Assembly: GCA_028274465.1 (NCBI GenBank)
Contig: CM051455.1
Location: 92,822,365 to 92,886,364, forward strand
Origin: Plantago ovata
Lineage: Eukaryota > Streptophyta > Magnoliopsida > Lamiales > Plantaginaceae
Direction of reading: 5' to 3'
DNA: 64,000 nucleotides
Shown: positions 46,541-58,220 of the stretch, in pieces
Layout of the letters: the number at the start of each line of letters is the position of its first letter
Position numbering within the stretch: position 1 is the stretch's first letter
Notes under the pieces: generated by a model
What the model was told of the DNA's origin: nothing
What the model saw: only the letters and a program-made list of their open reading frames with translations
The model's database searches: none
Made by a program: the position numbers and the translations under genes

Positions 46541-47954
46541 ATGTTTCCGTTCCCAGATGATCTCTGCTGCGAATGTTCAAGTGCGAAGAGGGGAAGAGGG
46601 CGTCCAAGAAAAAATCCCGGTAAGTCAGTTTCATCTACCAGGTTTCATTATAGCCACACTATGCTTTTTCTTTACATTTCTCAAACTTTCAGAACTTCAG
46701 TCCATGTGTTTCATCTGGTTAATACTTCATCGAATTTTAAAAATTCCTTTGATCTGCATGATAAAGTCTTGAAATGAATTCCTTAAACTACTGCTAAATA
46801 ACCTATTGTAGCAACAAAGTGGTGTATGACTAGTTATTCGGACAACAATACGATCTTGCGTTTACTAAAGATTATGTGGTTAAGCAAATGCGTTTTATTA
46901 GGTTCTGTGGATTTTACTTTGGATTATGCCCATTCGAATTCTGTCAGTTTTACATACCGTTTGATTATTTTGTTTGTTGCTTAATTTTGCAAATTAAACT
47001 CCACTGTGTTGAAAGGATTGAATTAGACAGAGCTTTGGTGTCCTGCAATACCTCAAATTAAATCAATACTGCCCTGCATGTTGCAAGAAATATGCTTACA
47101 GATTATTTAGTAATATACATCTGAATATCAACCACAAATTACCCACAACATAGTGACTTACATAAAAGCCTGTGACCCGTTTTTCTATTATCTGTGATAT
47201 GCTGTTTTATAATACAGGATTAAAAACTTGATGTGGACTGTGTTTATTTTTTTTGGTTCCTCATCTAAAAATGCCTTTTCTGCAACAACTGCACCAATAT
47301 CTCAGTACACTACATAACTTTGTAAATGACTTTTCTGTCTTTCTAGCTCCAGCTCAAGCAAAGGCTCTGAACCCTTGGCTAATCAAGGTCAACTATGGAG
47401 GCTTATGGATCAAGTGTGAAGGAGAGCCTGCAGTCTATTGCGGCGGAGAAGTCCTCTGGACCCATGTCAAAGATCGTCTGCAATTCGGCTTTGGTGAACT
47501 CATGCAGGCTGTGATGGGGAGGATAACAGGTCCACTGCCACTGGGGTGCTTCTGGTTCCAGCCAAATGGTTGCCCAATTCCCCGTTCTCTGATCCCACTA
47601 GAGAACAAGGACGACATGGGCTTACTGTACGTGGCTGCTAAACTGTCTAAGCAAAACACCTCGGAGATCTTTGTGCAAGATTCGGAACTCTATTTCTCAA
47701 GCAAGAGCCATGGTGAAATCATGTATCAGCTCCCACCTGGACTTGAAAGGATGAATACCACTAAACGGCACAACTGGTTTGAGCTCTCCAAGATGATTGT
47801 CAGCAGGGAAAAGGAGGAGCTCAGTCTGGACCCGATGGCCAGGAACTGGTATATCTCTGCTAGCGGTGACGAGGACCACATGATGTTTCACAACAGGGCC
47901 GCCGCTAAAGCAGCTGCTGAGAATTTCCCTTTCAAGTTGCAAGCTAGTTGGTGA
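46541..47954 (+). CDS. PB1-like protein C with AT-hook (Harbinger cargo)
   Basis: Two exons, 46541-46619 and 47347-47954, phase-1 intron, 228 aa. Exon 1 encodes MFPFPDDLCCECSSAKRGRG then RPRKNP, an AT-hook (RGRP core at residues 19-22) beside a CCEC cluster. Exon 2 carries the PB1-like domain: WLIKVNYGGLW, YCGGEVLWTHV, FWFQPNGCPIPRSLIPLENK, then YQLPPGL and a C-terminal helix. An ATG eight bases upstream (46533) is in another frame and hits a stop soon after the splice. The 46541 frame, which gives both the AT-hook and the correct phase, is therefore preferred. A minor-groove DNA-binding role is inferred from the AT-hook. No lesion seen. Confidence 0.7.
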
Positions 47955-48733
47955 TGATGAAGTACTTAAGAAGTTGTTGTGTTCTTTTGGGAAAACAGAC
48001 TCCGTAACATGGTTTATTTTGATTTACCTTGGTCTGTATCTAAATGCTGAATATTGTTAATGTTTTTAATGTTCTTCTAAACTTTATCTATGTATGCTAC
48101 TTATTCTGCAGAACATGTGAAAATCCTTCATCTGTTATGATCCAGTATGCTTTTAGACATCTCTCAGCTTCAAGATGGTGCTGATCTCTGAGCTTTTAGA
48201 CATATCTAAGCTTTTAAATCTCTGCATGTCTTTACTGTATGTGTTGCTATGTGTGTTTAAATTTATATGTACACGATGCTTCATCGATCAACACGTAAAC
48301 TGTACATGTAATGCTATATCGATAAGCATTACAAATGTAAAACTATACATCTAATGCTAAAAATGGAAGCTATACATATAATGCTTCATCTAATCCTAAC
48401 GATTACAGAATCGATATACTATCCAAGTGCAGACAGATCGATGGACAAAGCAGTGATGTTCAAAATGTTATCAATTTCCTTACCGCTGTAATAGTTAACT
48501 TTAAAGGGCAACTAAACATCAATAAACTTCTACAATAAGCCACCTACATTCCACAGCTCCTTGGATCTATGAAGTACAAATTCGAAAACAGTTTTTAAGG
48601 GGGAAAGTTTTCCCCCCTAAAGCCAAGCATGCAATTAATCATTCAACCAACCACAGCCCTATAAATAACCCCTATTTTCCTCAAAGATAGGAGTTTCACA
48701 ATTACAAAATCCCCTACAAATCAATTCAGCAGC
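47955..48733. other. Spacer before the GRF zinc-finger gene
   Basis: No coding sequence. CTATAAATAACC at about 48660-48671 is a good TATA-box candidate about 65-70 bp before the next ATG. Confidence 0.45.
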
Positions 48734-49254
48734 ATGGAATCAGTCGAAGCAACGAAGGAGCCGACTAATCCTCCGTCCCACCAGCCACTCTGCCACTGCG
48801 CAAAACCAACCGTTGCGGACTGCAGCTGGACCGACTTTGAAGATCCGTGTCGTCGTTTCATCCGCTGCCCCCAGTACAAGGTCAGTATTCCTAACTCAAT
48901 TTCAATCTACCTTAACAAACAGAGGCGCCTCAGCTTTCCTTCACCATTTGTATTAACAATAATTCCCCAATTCATCTCATCCAAATGCCTAATGGTTGCT
49001 CTTTCAAACTATTCACTGATGAGGCCTTATCGCCGTATTACAAGGAAATAATCAACTCCATCATGTTAGAGCGACGGTTGAAGGAAAGAGAAATTGATAC
49101 TCTTAGAAATTGCAGCACGAAGTTTGAATGGCGCCTCAGGCAAAACAACATCCGCTGGACGGCCAGGCTTGCTAGGGTGGCACGCCGAACTAAACGCCTT
49201 ACCGTCGCCGGCGCGGTCACTAATAACAAGAAGCAGGGTGGCGCAGAAGACTAG
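48734..49254 (+). CDS. GRF-type zinc-finger protein (Harbinger cargo)
   Basis: Exon 1 48734-48880 encodes MESVEATKEPTNPPSHQP then LCHCAKPTVADCSWTDF and CRRFIRCPQYK. After a short intron the frame near 48985 gives NGCSFKLFTDEALSPYYKEI and a basic coiled-coil-like stretch (LERRLKEREIDTLRNCSTK) ending GGAED at 49254. Cys-x-Cys, the RRF..CP motif and the second-exon NGCSF fit the GRF zinc finger, a single-strand nucleic-acid binding module also found on small plant proteins and transposons. A clean AG acceptor is not visible just before CCTAATGG, so the splice may be damaged or differ. About 125 aa expected. Confidence 0.6.
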
Positions 49255-49670
49255 GAATCCAATTGTACCCCTTCAAGCTCGATTCAACGTAAAATTGTAT
49301 CTGTTTTGAGTTCTCCTGTGCGTCTTGCTGCTGTAATCCAACATTTGGTTATTTGTATGTCGTTAATCAACTCGAATTTTCTCATTGGAATGTATGAACC
49401 CTAACCCCCAATTCTACAATTAATATAAAACGGCCACTTTCCAGACATACACGGAAGGGCAAGTTTGGAAGATTTCATTTTCTTTACTCAGTTTGTACCG
49501 AACCAAACGTGGAAAAGGAAATGTTTCGTGAACCAGATTTCCTAGTTCAATATAGTGTACCAAACATGGAAAACACGGAGATTTCCTACTTGTTTTCCTA
49601 CTTCAGCAATTGAACCGGATTTCCTAGGAAAAGGGCATTTTCCTTTTCCTACTTGCAACCAAACGGGCCC
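49255..49670. other. Harbinger right terminal region
   Basis: 3' UTR of the GRF gene followed by subterminal repeats (ACCAAACGTGG, ACCAAACATGG, GGAAAAGGGCA) and the right TIR CAACCAAACGGGCCC. Confidence 0.7.
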
Positions 49671-51250
49671 TCAATGAACGTTCTAAGAAGGCTTTCATGT
49701 TCTAGAACATTTGTACTAACAATACCCATGCTTGCCAGGTTTTTAACCAGTCCACAGTTTTCTCCGTCTGTTGTGGAGAGAGAACATATCTTACCCCAGT
49801 GAGAAAGATGCCTGTATTACAAAGCCATAAAAATTGTTAGATACACTTACGTAAGATTGGGTTACCAAGAAATATCGTACTATTATAGATGCTACTTCCA
49901 ACATTGCAGTACATAAACCCATATACACTGGTAGCAGAAACATAGTTGTCAAATGTTTCACCCGTAAAAAATTCCAAGCGAATTTGTAATTTCCATGAAA
50001 GAATGTCACACAGAGAGATCTCATACTTATGGGCCAATGGATTTGAAACCAAAAGGGCACAACAATCGAAAGAAGAATTTGGGCTTTAGAATTGGCTGTT
50101 ACAGAATTTGATCCTATCATTCATATAACTACAGGAGTAATTCCAATATCCTGAATTAGGTAAGTAGAGAAGTTTTACATAGAAACCAAACCTTTCAGCA
50201 AGCAATTCATGGCTAATGAATTCTATCCAACACCAGAGACTTTGCATTCAACTACTCAACTGATAACATAATGGTAAAAGTAACACATAAGCATACTTAG
50301 AATATATAGTGTCCAAGTTTGAAAACAACAAGTTTCAAAATGTATCCACCTACGACATGATCAAGTTGCAACTAATGATATGATGCATAAACTGGAGCAC
50401 TGTAGTCAAGACATGAAAAGAAACAGTTCAGCACAGTTTCCTTCAGAATGCTAATCCATGTGGTTTATCATACAACCAGTAATAATTTATACAGTAGTTT
50501 GAAAGCTGTGCAGAGATACTCTTCAGCTAGCATCTTGTCTGGCTTAACAGTTCACTGGCTTGATTGAGTCAATTAGTTGCACATAGATATCATGTTTTGT
50601 TAAACAGTCAAATCACTTTATATTAAAAAGAAAAAGAACAAAAAATGCTCAGGAAAGAGATATATAAATCCAGAAACAACTTACGGGTATCTAGCATCAC
50701 CAACCCTTCCGGTATATGAGACCTGCTAGCGAGTTTTCCTCATATCAGCTGTTGCCTGCAATGGATTTGTACGCCTGAGTGTAGCAACTACACCAGAGAT
50801 CCTCTCCGTTCTCTTGTAAGGGTGCGACCAAGCTCCGGTGGAAAAATCTCTAGAAAGACCATTTGTGATTATTGAAGCATCCAAGTAATGCTCAATTGAC
50901 CGTACTTCTCGGTCCTTGTAAAGATCCCTTTGTATTGCTTTAGTCAATCGCCTCACAGAATGCTTGATATGAACTCTTAGTTCTCTATCGCGTAACTCTC
51001 CAGCCAAGTCCAACCTCTTATTCCTCAAATCATCTCGATTATCAACTTTCTGGCGTCCTCTGTATGCCTCCAATAGACACTTTGTCATATATGCTAGAAA
51101 TCGAGCCTTCTGACCTGGACTCTGGAGGTTCGGGAAGAGGTAGTTCTTGATGCAATCTTCAAAGGATTCAGTGGGTGGGAACTTGCATTGCTCCATGAGT
51201 CCTACAATGTGTTTTTTGGCAATATCATTTCTCCAGAAGCCCTCGCACTT
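49671..51250 (-). pseudogene. NRPD2: NRPD2 pseudogene, block between Harbinger and LINE
   Basis: Distal exon 3 (51250-50685) reads NYLFPNLQSPGQKARFLAYM, LDASIITNGLSRDFSTGAWS and NPLQATADMRKTR. It then has TAG at 50726-50728 in place of the Gln codon expected by the family, and continues QVSYTGRVGDARY to the donor. The intron is 50684-49812. Exon 4 starts at 49811 with HLSHWGKICSLSTTDGENCG and continues to RTFIE at the Harbinger insertion, where the coding frame joins exactly across the 3-bp TSD. Confidence 0.92.
49812..50684 (-). other. Intron of the NRPD2 pseudogene
   Basis: 873-bp AT-rich intron between TACCC|GTAAG and AATACAG|GCATC. No gene seen. Confidence 0.75.
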
Positions 51251-51785
51251 TTTTTTTTTTTTTTCGCATGAAGGTAAAAATATATTGAAGCCCGAGAAAG
51301 ATTCATACAGAATACGAGGGGTATACCCCAAGTGAAGCTGAAAGAACTCAGAGAATCCTAACAAATCGCGACACACCAGTGCTATCAAAACCTTAAGGAA
51401 TACACCTAGCTCTAGTACAAGACTATGACTAGCATGTAAACCTACACAAGTTTGCAATCGAGTACAAAAAATCTACACCCACAGTAAGTAACAAGATTCA
51501 ACAGAACAGCCTACTCCATTCCAGCTCCAGGACTCTGCCTGTGACTGTACTCTCCAGGCCAGTTCCGGCAAACTCATACTCAGGTGTTCCAGAGAACTGG
51601 ACAATTCAATAGTGCTTCCACTGGTCTGATCTTTCTCAGGGGGAGAAGAAAGGGAACAAGGTTTCAGAAAGCCATACCAGTTGTAGATGAAAGCAGAACA
51701 ACCTTTTCAAAGAAATCCTATGAGCCTGAAAAAAAATCTGTACACTCAAAACAACTCAAAACAAAATCAGCACCACCTATACACT

Positions 51786-54700
51786 TCAAGCTATTCTAAG
51801 TAATCTACTAACAACCATCTTTACAAATCTATTCATATGTCCCTTCAGTTTAAATCTCAATCTTACCAGTAAATTCCTCGCAATCTCCCTACACAGTACC
51901 TGAGGGGGAATAATTTTTCCTTGAAACACCTTGTGATTCCTTCCTTCCCAGATCCCTGCAAGAACCGCTCCAAATACTGCTGCTCTCACCCTGTAAACAG
52001 TAGACAGTTTCTTGTCAGAATTACCACATAAATGCAGCCAATCATCAAGATCCCCTGCAGTGGTAGACACTCCCACAGTCTCCATCAGAATCCTGAAAAC
52101 CTGTTGTGAATACCTGCATTGGAAAAACAAATGACATATATCTTCAACATGATTATCACACAAAACACAACTGTCATTATCTAGGATTTTAAATCTCTTC
52201 AACCTTTCCCGAGTAGCAATTTTATGATGAGCAATGAGCCAATTTATAACTGCTACTCTAGGCATTACCAAACCATTCCAAACCTAAGAAGACCAAGGAA
52301 CCAAAGGCATCTGTTTATGAAATAAGACATACAGCTCGGCAGGAACAACCCTATACCCTTTCATCTGAAGATTGCAATATTCTGGCACCCTATCCTTAAT
52401 ATTATCCCTGATCTTTAGTAGTGCCTTCCACCATGGAGAATCACTCTTCTTCTCTTCCACCTGCCAAATACCAGCTCTGGACAATTTATATTCTTTGACC
52501 CACATACTCCAGATTGTTGGTTTCAAGGTAGAATCCCCCAGTTTTATTACTTGCACCCCTAACAAACACTTATTCCAACTTAGCACCTCCTTAATCTGCA
52601 GACCACCTCTTTCATAGTCTTGACAAACTTGAGACCAAGCAACCAAATTTCTCTTACCCTCAGCACACCCACTCCATAAGTAATTTTTACACATTTTCTC
52701 CATCTTTTTCACAACTCCTACAGGTAGGGGAAAAATCCTACACCAAAAACCCTGAATGCTCCCCAGAACTGATTTAATTAATTGAATTCTACCAGCATAA
52801 CTGAGTTGTTTTGCCAACCAACTTTGAATTTTCTCTCTCATTTTCTTTACCACAGAATCATAGTCATGGAATTGGAGCTTCTTTGGACTCAATGGAATGC
52901 CTAGATATCTTACAGGAAAAGCTCCTTCACTGCACCCCCAAATACTCAAAAAACTCTGTTTGTCACTCAAAGGCACCCCAGCCAGAAACATGCTACTTTT
53001 GGCCATATTAATGTGAAGACCAGACATACTAGAGAAAGCATCCATTCTGTCCTTCAGTACCTGCAATGAAGCAGTATCTCCTCTACAAAACAACAACAAA
53101 TCATCAGCAAAACAAAGATGGGTAAGGCCAATCCTGTGACACTTAGGGTGATACTTGAACTCAGTGTTCTCTAGATGCATTTTCAAAAATTTGGATAGGT
53201 AATCCATGCAAAGAACAAACAAGTAAGGAGACATTGGATCCCCTTGTCGCAATCCTTGTTTGCCCGGCATGTTACCCTCCAATTTTCCATTAATGCAAAA
53301 AGAAAACTGAGCACTAGTAACACAAGTCATCACAAGATGCACAAAACTCTCATCAAAATTATAACCAATCAAAACTTGCTCCAGAAAAGTCCAACTTATA
53401 GTATCATAAGCTTTCATAATGTCCAGATTAAGCATACAACGGGGAGAGATATGCTTTCTATTGTAACCTCTAATAAGCTCATTAGCAAGAAAAATATTCT
53501 GAAACAAATCCCTGCCTTTAATAAAAGCATTTTGACAAGGATCAATCAAATCACTCAGCAAATCCTTCATTCTATTAGCCAGAACTTTGGTAATGAATTT
53601 ATAAACCAAATTACAACAAGCAATTGGCCTAAAATCAGTGATAACACTAGCATTCACACACTTAGGTAGGAGACTTACAGAGGTTGAATTAATTTGAGAC
53701 AGAATCCTACCAGAAATTTGGAATTCCTTGATTGCAGCGCATACCAGTTCTCCTGTGATAGTCCATGTCTTTTTGAAAAAACAAGCATTGTAACCGTCGG
53801 GACCAGGACTTTTAATGTCACTCATAGAGAATACAGCCGTCCTGATCTCTTCATCTAGAAATGGAGCCAGCAACACTCTATTCCCTTCCTCAGACACCTT
53901 AGCCCCTGCATTAAAAACATCCGAATCAATAGGAGAAGTAACATCAGCTGTACCAAAAAGATTCTTATAGAAATCAAGAATGTGATCAACAATCTCTCCC
54001 CTTTTTGTTAAGTGTGCCCCATTTTGATCAATCAGGAGCAGAATACAATTCTTCCTCCTCCTTGCCTTTACTTGGTTATAAAACAGTCGGCTACACTGAT
54101 CCCCACTCTCAACCCAATCTGTTTTAGCTTTTTGTTTGAGTTCTGCAAGGTAAAGTCTGTGCTTCTCTTCATATTCTGCCTGCAAAGAAACTACATTCTG
54201 CACCAAAGCTCTATTTCCAGGCTGTTGTAGACTCTCCTGCTGGACCTTATACCATCTTTCTTTAATCTCTAGCACTTGCTTTTCTAAATCTTGGAAGCTC
54301 CTACTATTCAACCTTTTTAGCTCCACTTTCAGTGCTTTCAATTTAGTAACCAACTGAAACATGAAACAGCCTCTGACAATATGATTCCAAACCCCTGTCA
54401 CAATCTCCATAAATCCTCTATCTTCAACCCAAATGTTCTTGAACCTAAAAGGAATCCCATGTTTAGCCCCTTCCTTAAAAATTCTTGTAATACTGGCAGC
54501 ATGGTCAGAAATTCCGGGAGGGACAAACACCACAGTAGAATCCTTATACACATTAAACCACAAATCATTCACTAGTACTCTATCCAGTTTACAATATGTA
54601 TGACTATTAGTCCAAGTGTAGAGTGGACCCTGAAACTTATGATCCTCCAGATTAGTACTCTCAAGCATATTCTTTAACTCATCCCCAATCACAATAGAAG

Positions 54701-55019
54701 ACTCCATGTCATGCCATTTCTCGGTTGCATCTAAAACTACATTGCAGTCCCCTGCAACCATCCAAGGTTTCCTTATTCCTTTGGCCAACCTCTCCAAATT
54801 ATCCCACAAACTCCTTCTCAAATCCACAAAATTATGAGCATAAACAAAAGTCATAACACCCTCCCACTGCAAATCTTTGGACTGCACCTCACAATGAATG
54901 TGTTGATCAGACTTTTCCACCACAGTAAGCTGAACCAGATCAGTATCCCAAACCACTATAATCCTACAATTCTTACTCATATCTAAGTTTTCCTCCATCT
55001 GCCATTCTGGACTCAACAT
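51786..55019 (-). pseudogene. LINE ORF2 endonuclease-RT, one stop, 5' truncated
   Basis: One frame from 55019 to 51786 (about 1,077 codons) interrupted only by TAG at 52284-52286. The first 100 or so residues of the apurinic endonuclease domain are missing. Its later motifs GDCN (about 90-93) and SDHA (about 171) are present. Reverse transcriptase follows with SPGPDGYNACF (about 404), LRQGDPMSPYLF (about 590) and FADDLLLF (about 637). The C-terminal zf-RVT region (CVLCDNHVEDICHLFFQC) lies beyond the stop. Non-functional as it stands, but only mildly decayed. Confidence 0.88.
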
Positions 55020-55306
55020 CTTTTTTATTTTTTCAAACCTTCCTTTTGCATTCTAGTTTCCAAAATTGCACCTATATTACAACTATATACATGTAGAAAA
55101 TCTCTCATTATATTGCTGCCTGCTTAAGAGGGTCATTCAGCCCTCTTAAGTTCCACACTCCTATATTGATCTTACTATCCATTAGGAAGATTTTTGAACC
55201 TTCCTCCTATTTGTACCACATGTTGTGCTTTTGGAATTCCTCCATTTACCTGTTCCTTCCTTCCTCCAGTCCTTCTATCAACTACTTGCCAGTCACTAGA
55301 ACTCCC

Positions 55307-56580
55307 CTACCGATTACCTTTCTTGTTTTGCAACCTCACAGAATGTCTTACAGTTTGCTCTTCCCCTTCATTTGCAATACGTCTTTTCTCAATCCCAGCT
55401 CCTGAAGCAGTACCACCTTGGCTGTTGTTCCTTCCATCATTTTGATTAGTGGTAACTACTTCTATAGTACCAACAGTAGTAATAAGAGTCTGATTTCCAG
55501 AATTCACCCTCCTAGCCACATCCTCATTTCTTTTTTCCTGAACAATAGTTTCCTGTAGCTCACTCTGAACCACCCCGTTCCTATTTTCAGCCCTTGTGCC
55601 TTCTACACTAGCAGTTGCCCTTGTAATATCACTCCCTTGTGCATTTCCCATACCTGTCCTCTCTGCAACTCTTTGATTCTGATCCACTAGTTGCCATTCT
55701 GGTCTCACAGCCCTACACAATCTTGCATTTTATAACACTTAAAACATTGATGTGGTCTTATCTCGTAATACACTCTTTGGTTAAATTCTCTCCCATCAGG
55801 AGCTTTCAGTTTGATAGAATCAATGAGTTTCACACCAGATTTCAGTTCCACAAATATCCTAGCATAAGCTAGCCTTTCCTTTGTTGCAGTCATCTTGTCA
55901 ATGTAGCTAGGCTTACCAATCGCACTAGCTATCCTCCCTAGTACTTCCAAAGACCAAAACTGAAGGTCCAATCCCGGTAGTTGTACCCAAACAGGGTAAT
56001 CCTGCAATGAAGAGGGATCCAGCTTCATCCCCGGTTCCCACTGTTTAAGTACCAAAGGATACTCTCCCTTTACCATCCATGGACCACCTCCGTAAACCTG
56101 TAACATATCCTCCTCTGACTTGAATCTAAACACATACACACCCTTATCAACAACATGAATCGTAGGTTTTACTCCCCATCTTGCATCCACATAACGATGT
56201 AAAGCCTCAAAAGGGAGCTTAATCCCCACAATAGTACCAATAAGCGCAAATCTCCAGAATTCTACACTATCAGACACTTCATCAACAGTAAATTCCAGTA
56301 CCTCACGGTTTACCGACGGCGAATACCTCAGAGCAACTCCATTTTCTACTCGTCGGTTGCCGGCGAAAAGGTCACTATAGCTTCTCGTCTCCTGCACCCT
56401 AGCATCACCAATATCCCCATCATTCAGTACAATCGCCGGAGATCGGTTCACCGGAACCCTAATCGGATCCCCAAACTCCTCATCTTCGAACAAATCCTCT
56501 TCAAACTCCTCCGTCATCCCATCCTCAGCTTCCCTCAAGCCCTCCTCTATTGTTTCCATATCAGATCGCCTCTTCTTCAT
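55307..56580 (-). pseudogene. LINE ORF1 (DUF4283 / zinc knuckle), broken
   Basis: Residues 1-291 (56580-55705) include an acidic N-terminus, the DUF4283-like RNA-binding region (FWRFALIGTIVGIKLPFEAL, YVFRFKSEEDMLQVYGGGPW) and the start of a CCHC zinc knuckle (HQCFKCYKM). The knuckle is cut by a deletion or shift near 55720. A Gln/Asn/Thr-rich tail continues in another frame to 55307. Confidence 0.8.
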
Positions 56581-56686
56581 TCACAAATGTCGAAGGAAAA
56601 TGGCAAAATCACAGAGAAAATCGATCTCACACAGTGACGGTGTAATCGCCCACAGTGTTTGCGAGAGATTTATCTTTCAACCGCCG

Positions 56687-56717
<31 letters not shown>

Positions 56718-57048
56718 GTTATTGCCCTCGCACTTATTATCAGCATCATAAATGTATGAAAGAAGTATATTCTAAATAGCAGAATCTTTAATGTCAACAT
56801 CAATCAAGTTCACCACCTCTTTGTCATTTGGGACACCCAATGCGAAGAACATAACCCACAGAGGAATTTCCACCACATAAAAGTAGACAGTGAGGATTTT
56901 GGCTCCTCCAATAAGATTTTTCCAGCTTAGGGACTAACTTAACGTACACTCGTTCTCTTTTTGAAACTGGACGGTATGCAACTGCCGAGGCTGGATCGTT
57001 AGCTACCCAAAGCCTTTTCAGGCATATCTGCTCCTGGGCAATAAATGT

Positions 57049-57537
57049 CTGAAGAAAAAATCAAAAGCAATGAATTAATAATTCTACATAATATCATCTT
57101 TTAACCAAGTATGACGAACCACATTGTTCAGGCAAAAATAGCAAAATCAAGTATGCTAGCAAGTAGCTAGCATGACTGACACAAAGACAAAGTACAGCTC
57201 ATCATCCCTACTGAATTGCATGGAAAGCATTTTGTATTGGTATGTCTACACTCTACAGTGAAAAACGGAAACAATATCTTATTAAAGGAATATTTCCTTG
57301 CTTATGAAGCTGCACAAAGTCTAATATAGAAAAGTGTCATTAGAAGTTTTTTAATAACAAAAACAGGTTATGTGAACAAAATCTTTCAGGATTTATGATA
57401 AAACAACGAAAACAATACCCACTTCATTGTTGGCTCCTAAGTCTGGTGTATTATATCATTATAGTTCTTACTATTTTATTTCTCAACAACTCGAATACAA
57501 CAAAATATGCTGCAGAAACTCTGGCTATTAATCTCAC
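57049..57537 (-). other. Intron of the NRPD2 pseudogene
   Basis: AT-rich intron between GAGAAG|GTGAGA and TCTTCAG|ACATT. No gene seen. Confidence 0.7.
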
Positions 57538-57748
57538 CTTCTCGGCGCCCTTGACTATGAAATATCCTCCATGATCAAATTGGCAATCCATAGTGTCAAA
57601 CTCACTCATCCAGCATAAGTCTGACTTCACCATAACCGGAAGCTTTCCAAAGGGAACAACACTATGATAATGATTCAAGGATTTCTTCTCAACAAATATA
57701 TCCACACCAGTTTTGAATTTGTCACTTGTTGAGGTACTAATGGTACAC

Positions 57749-58220
57749 CTGGTAAGAACTTAGACAGTATTAATAAAATAAAATAAATCTCCAAATAGAA
57801 TAGAATACGGGTAATGCAACAAAAGTTCATCACAGCTGAATACGTCAACATTAAGTATACCAGGGAGGAACTGACAATTTACAGCAAAAGAAGTCCAGAC
57901 TATGCTAACAAATTGTATTTGAAAAGTAAATTTAAGGCCAAACTTGAAAGAGAACTCCTTTAGACTCCTCTCCTCCAAATTCAATAATAGATTCAACTAA
58001 CATAATGAACAGCCAGCTAAAGCATAGAAACAGCCACAGCAGCTTGCAACTGTTACATGGAAGTCCAATAAGAATATGGTCTCCCCAGTGTAAATTTCAT
58101 CCAAGTTAACACTTCTAGTACATTCAAATAGTAACTTATAACCATAGTCAAATAGTCAAAGAATCAACTTCCGAGCATTAATATCGTGAAGAGCAATGTA
58201 AACATAGTTGTAGATACAAC
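57749..58220 (-). other. Intron of the NRPD2 pseudogene
   Basis: AT-rich, between CTTGAG|GTTGTA and TTACCAG|GTGTA. The phase across this intron does not match as drawn, so one border may be wrong or an indel is present. Confidence 0.55.

Larger units (their letters stand above)
35162..49670 (+). mobile_element. Giant PIF/Harbinger element with gene cargo
   Basis: 14,509 bp bounded by inverted GGGCCCGTTTGGTTG termini and the 3-bp TSD TCA (35159-35161, 49671-49673). The exon of NRPD2 rejoins exactly when the element is removed. It encodes a PIF/Harbinger DDE transposase (36187-37699) and the usual Myb/SANT-like partner (38125-39451). It also holds five further genes: PB1-like at 40150-40878 (+), 45461-44435 (-) and 46541-47954 (+), Myb/SANT-like at 42730-41688 (-), and GRF zinc finger at 48734-49254 (+). 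Typical PIF/Harbinger elements have two ORFs and are a few kilobases long. Subterminal regions are rich in GGAAAAGGAAA and ACCAAAC motifs on both sides. No internal transposon boundaries were found. Confidence 0.9.
51251..56723 (-). mobile_element. L1-type LINE in NRPD2 exon 3
   Basis: About 5.5 kb, minus strand, with a poly-A tail (T run to 51264 on the plus strand). The 12-bp TSD GCCCTCGCACTT occurs at 51239-51250 and 56724-56735. The NRPD2 frame reads through the junction (DNKCEG / FWRNDI). It encodes ORF1 (56580-55307) and ORF2 (55019-51786), both damaged. The 5' end has an (AAT)n run at about 56690-56720. Confidence 0.95.

Noticed and set aside
49791..50120. 109-aa minus-strand ORF at the NRPD2 exon 4 border
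   Set aside because: Mostly intron sequence. The real exon starts at 49811 in a different frame (HLSHWGK).
53244..53669. 141-aa plus-strand ORF
   Set aside because: Antisense to the reverse transcriptase domain of the LINE.
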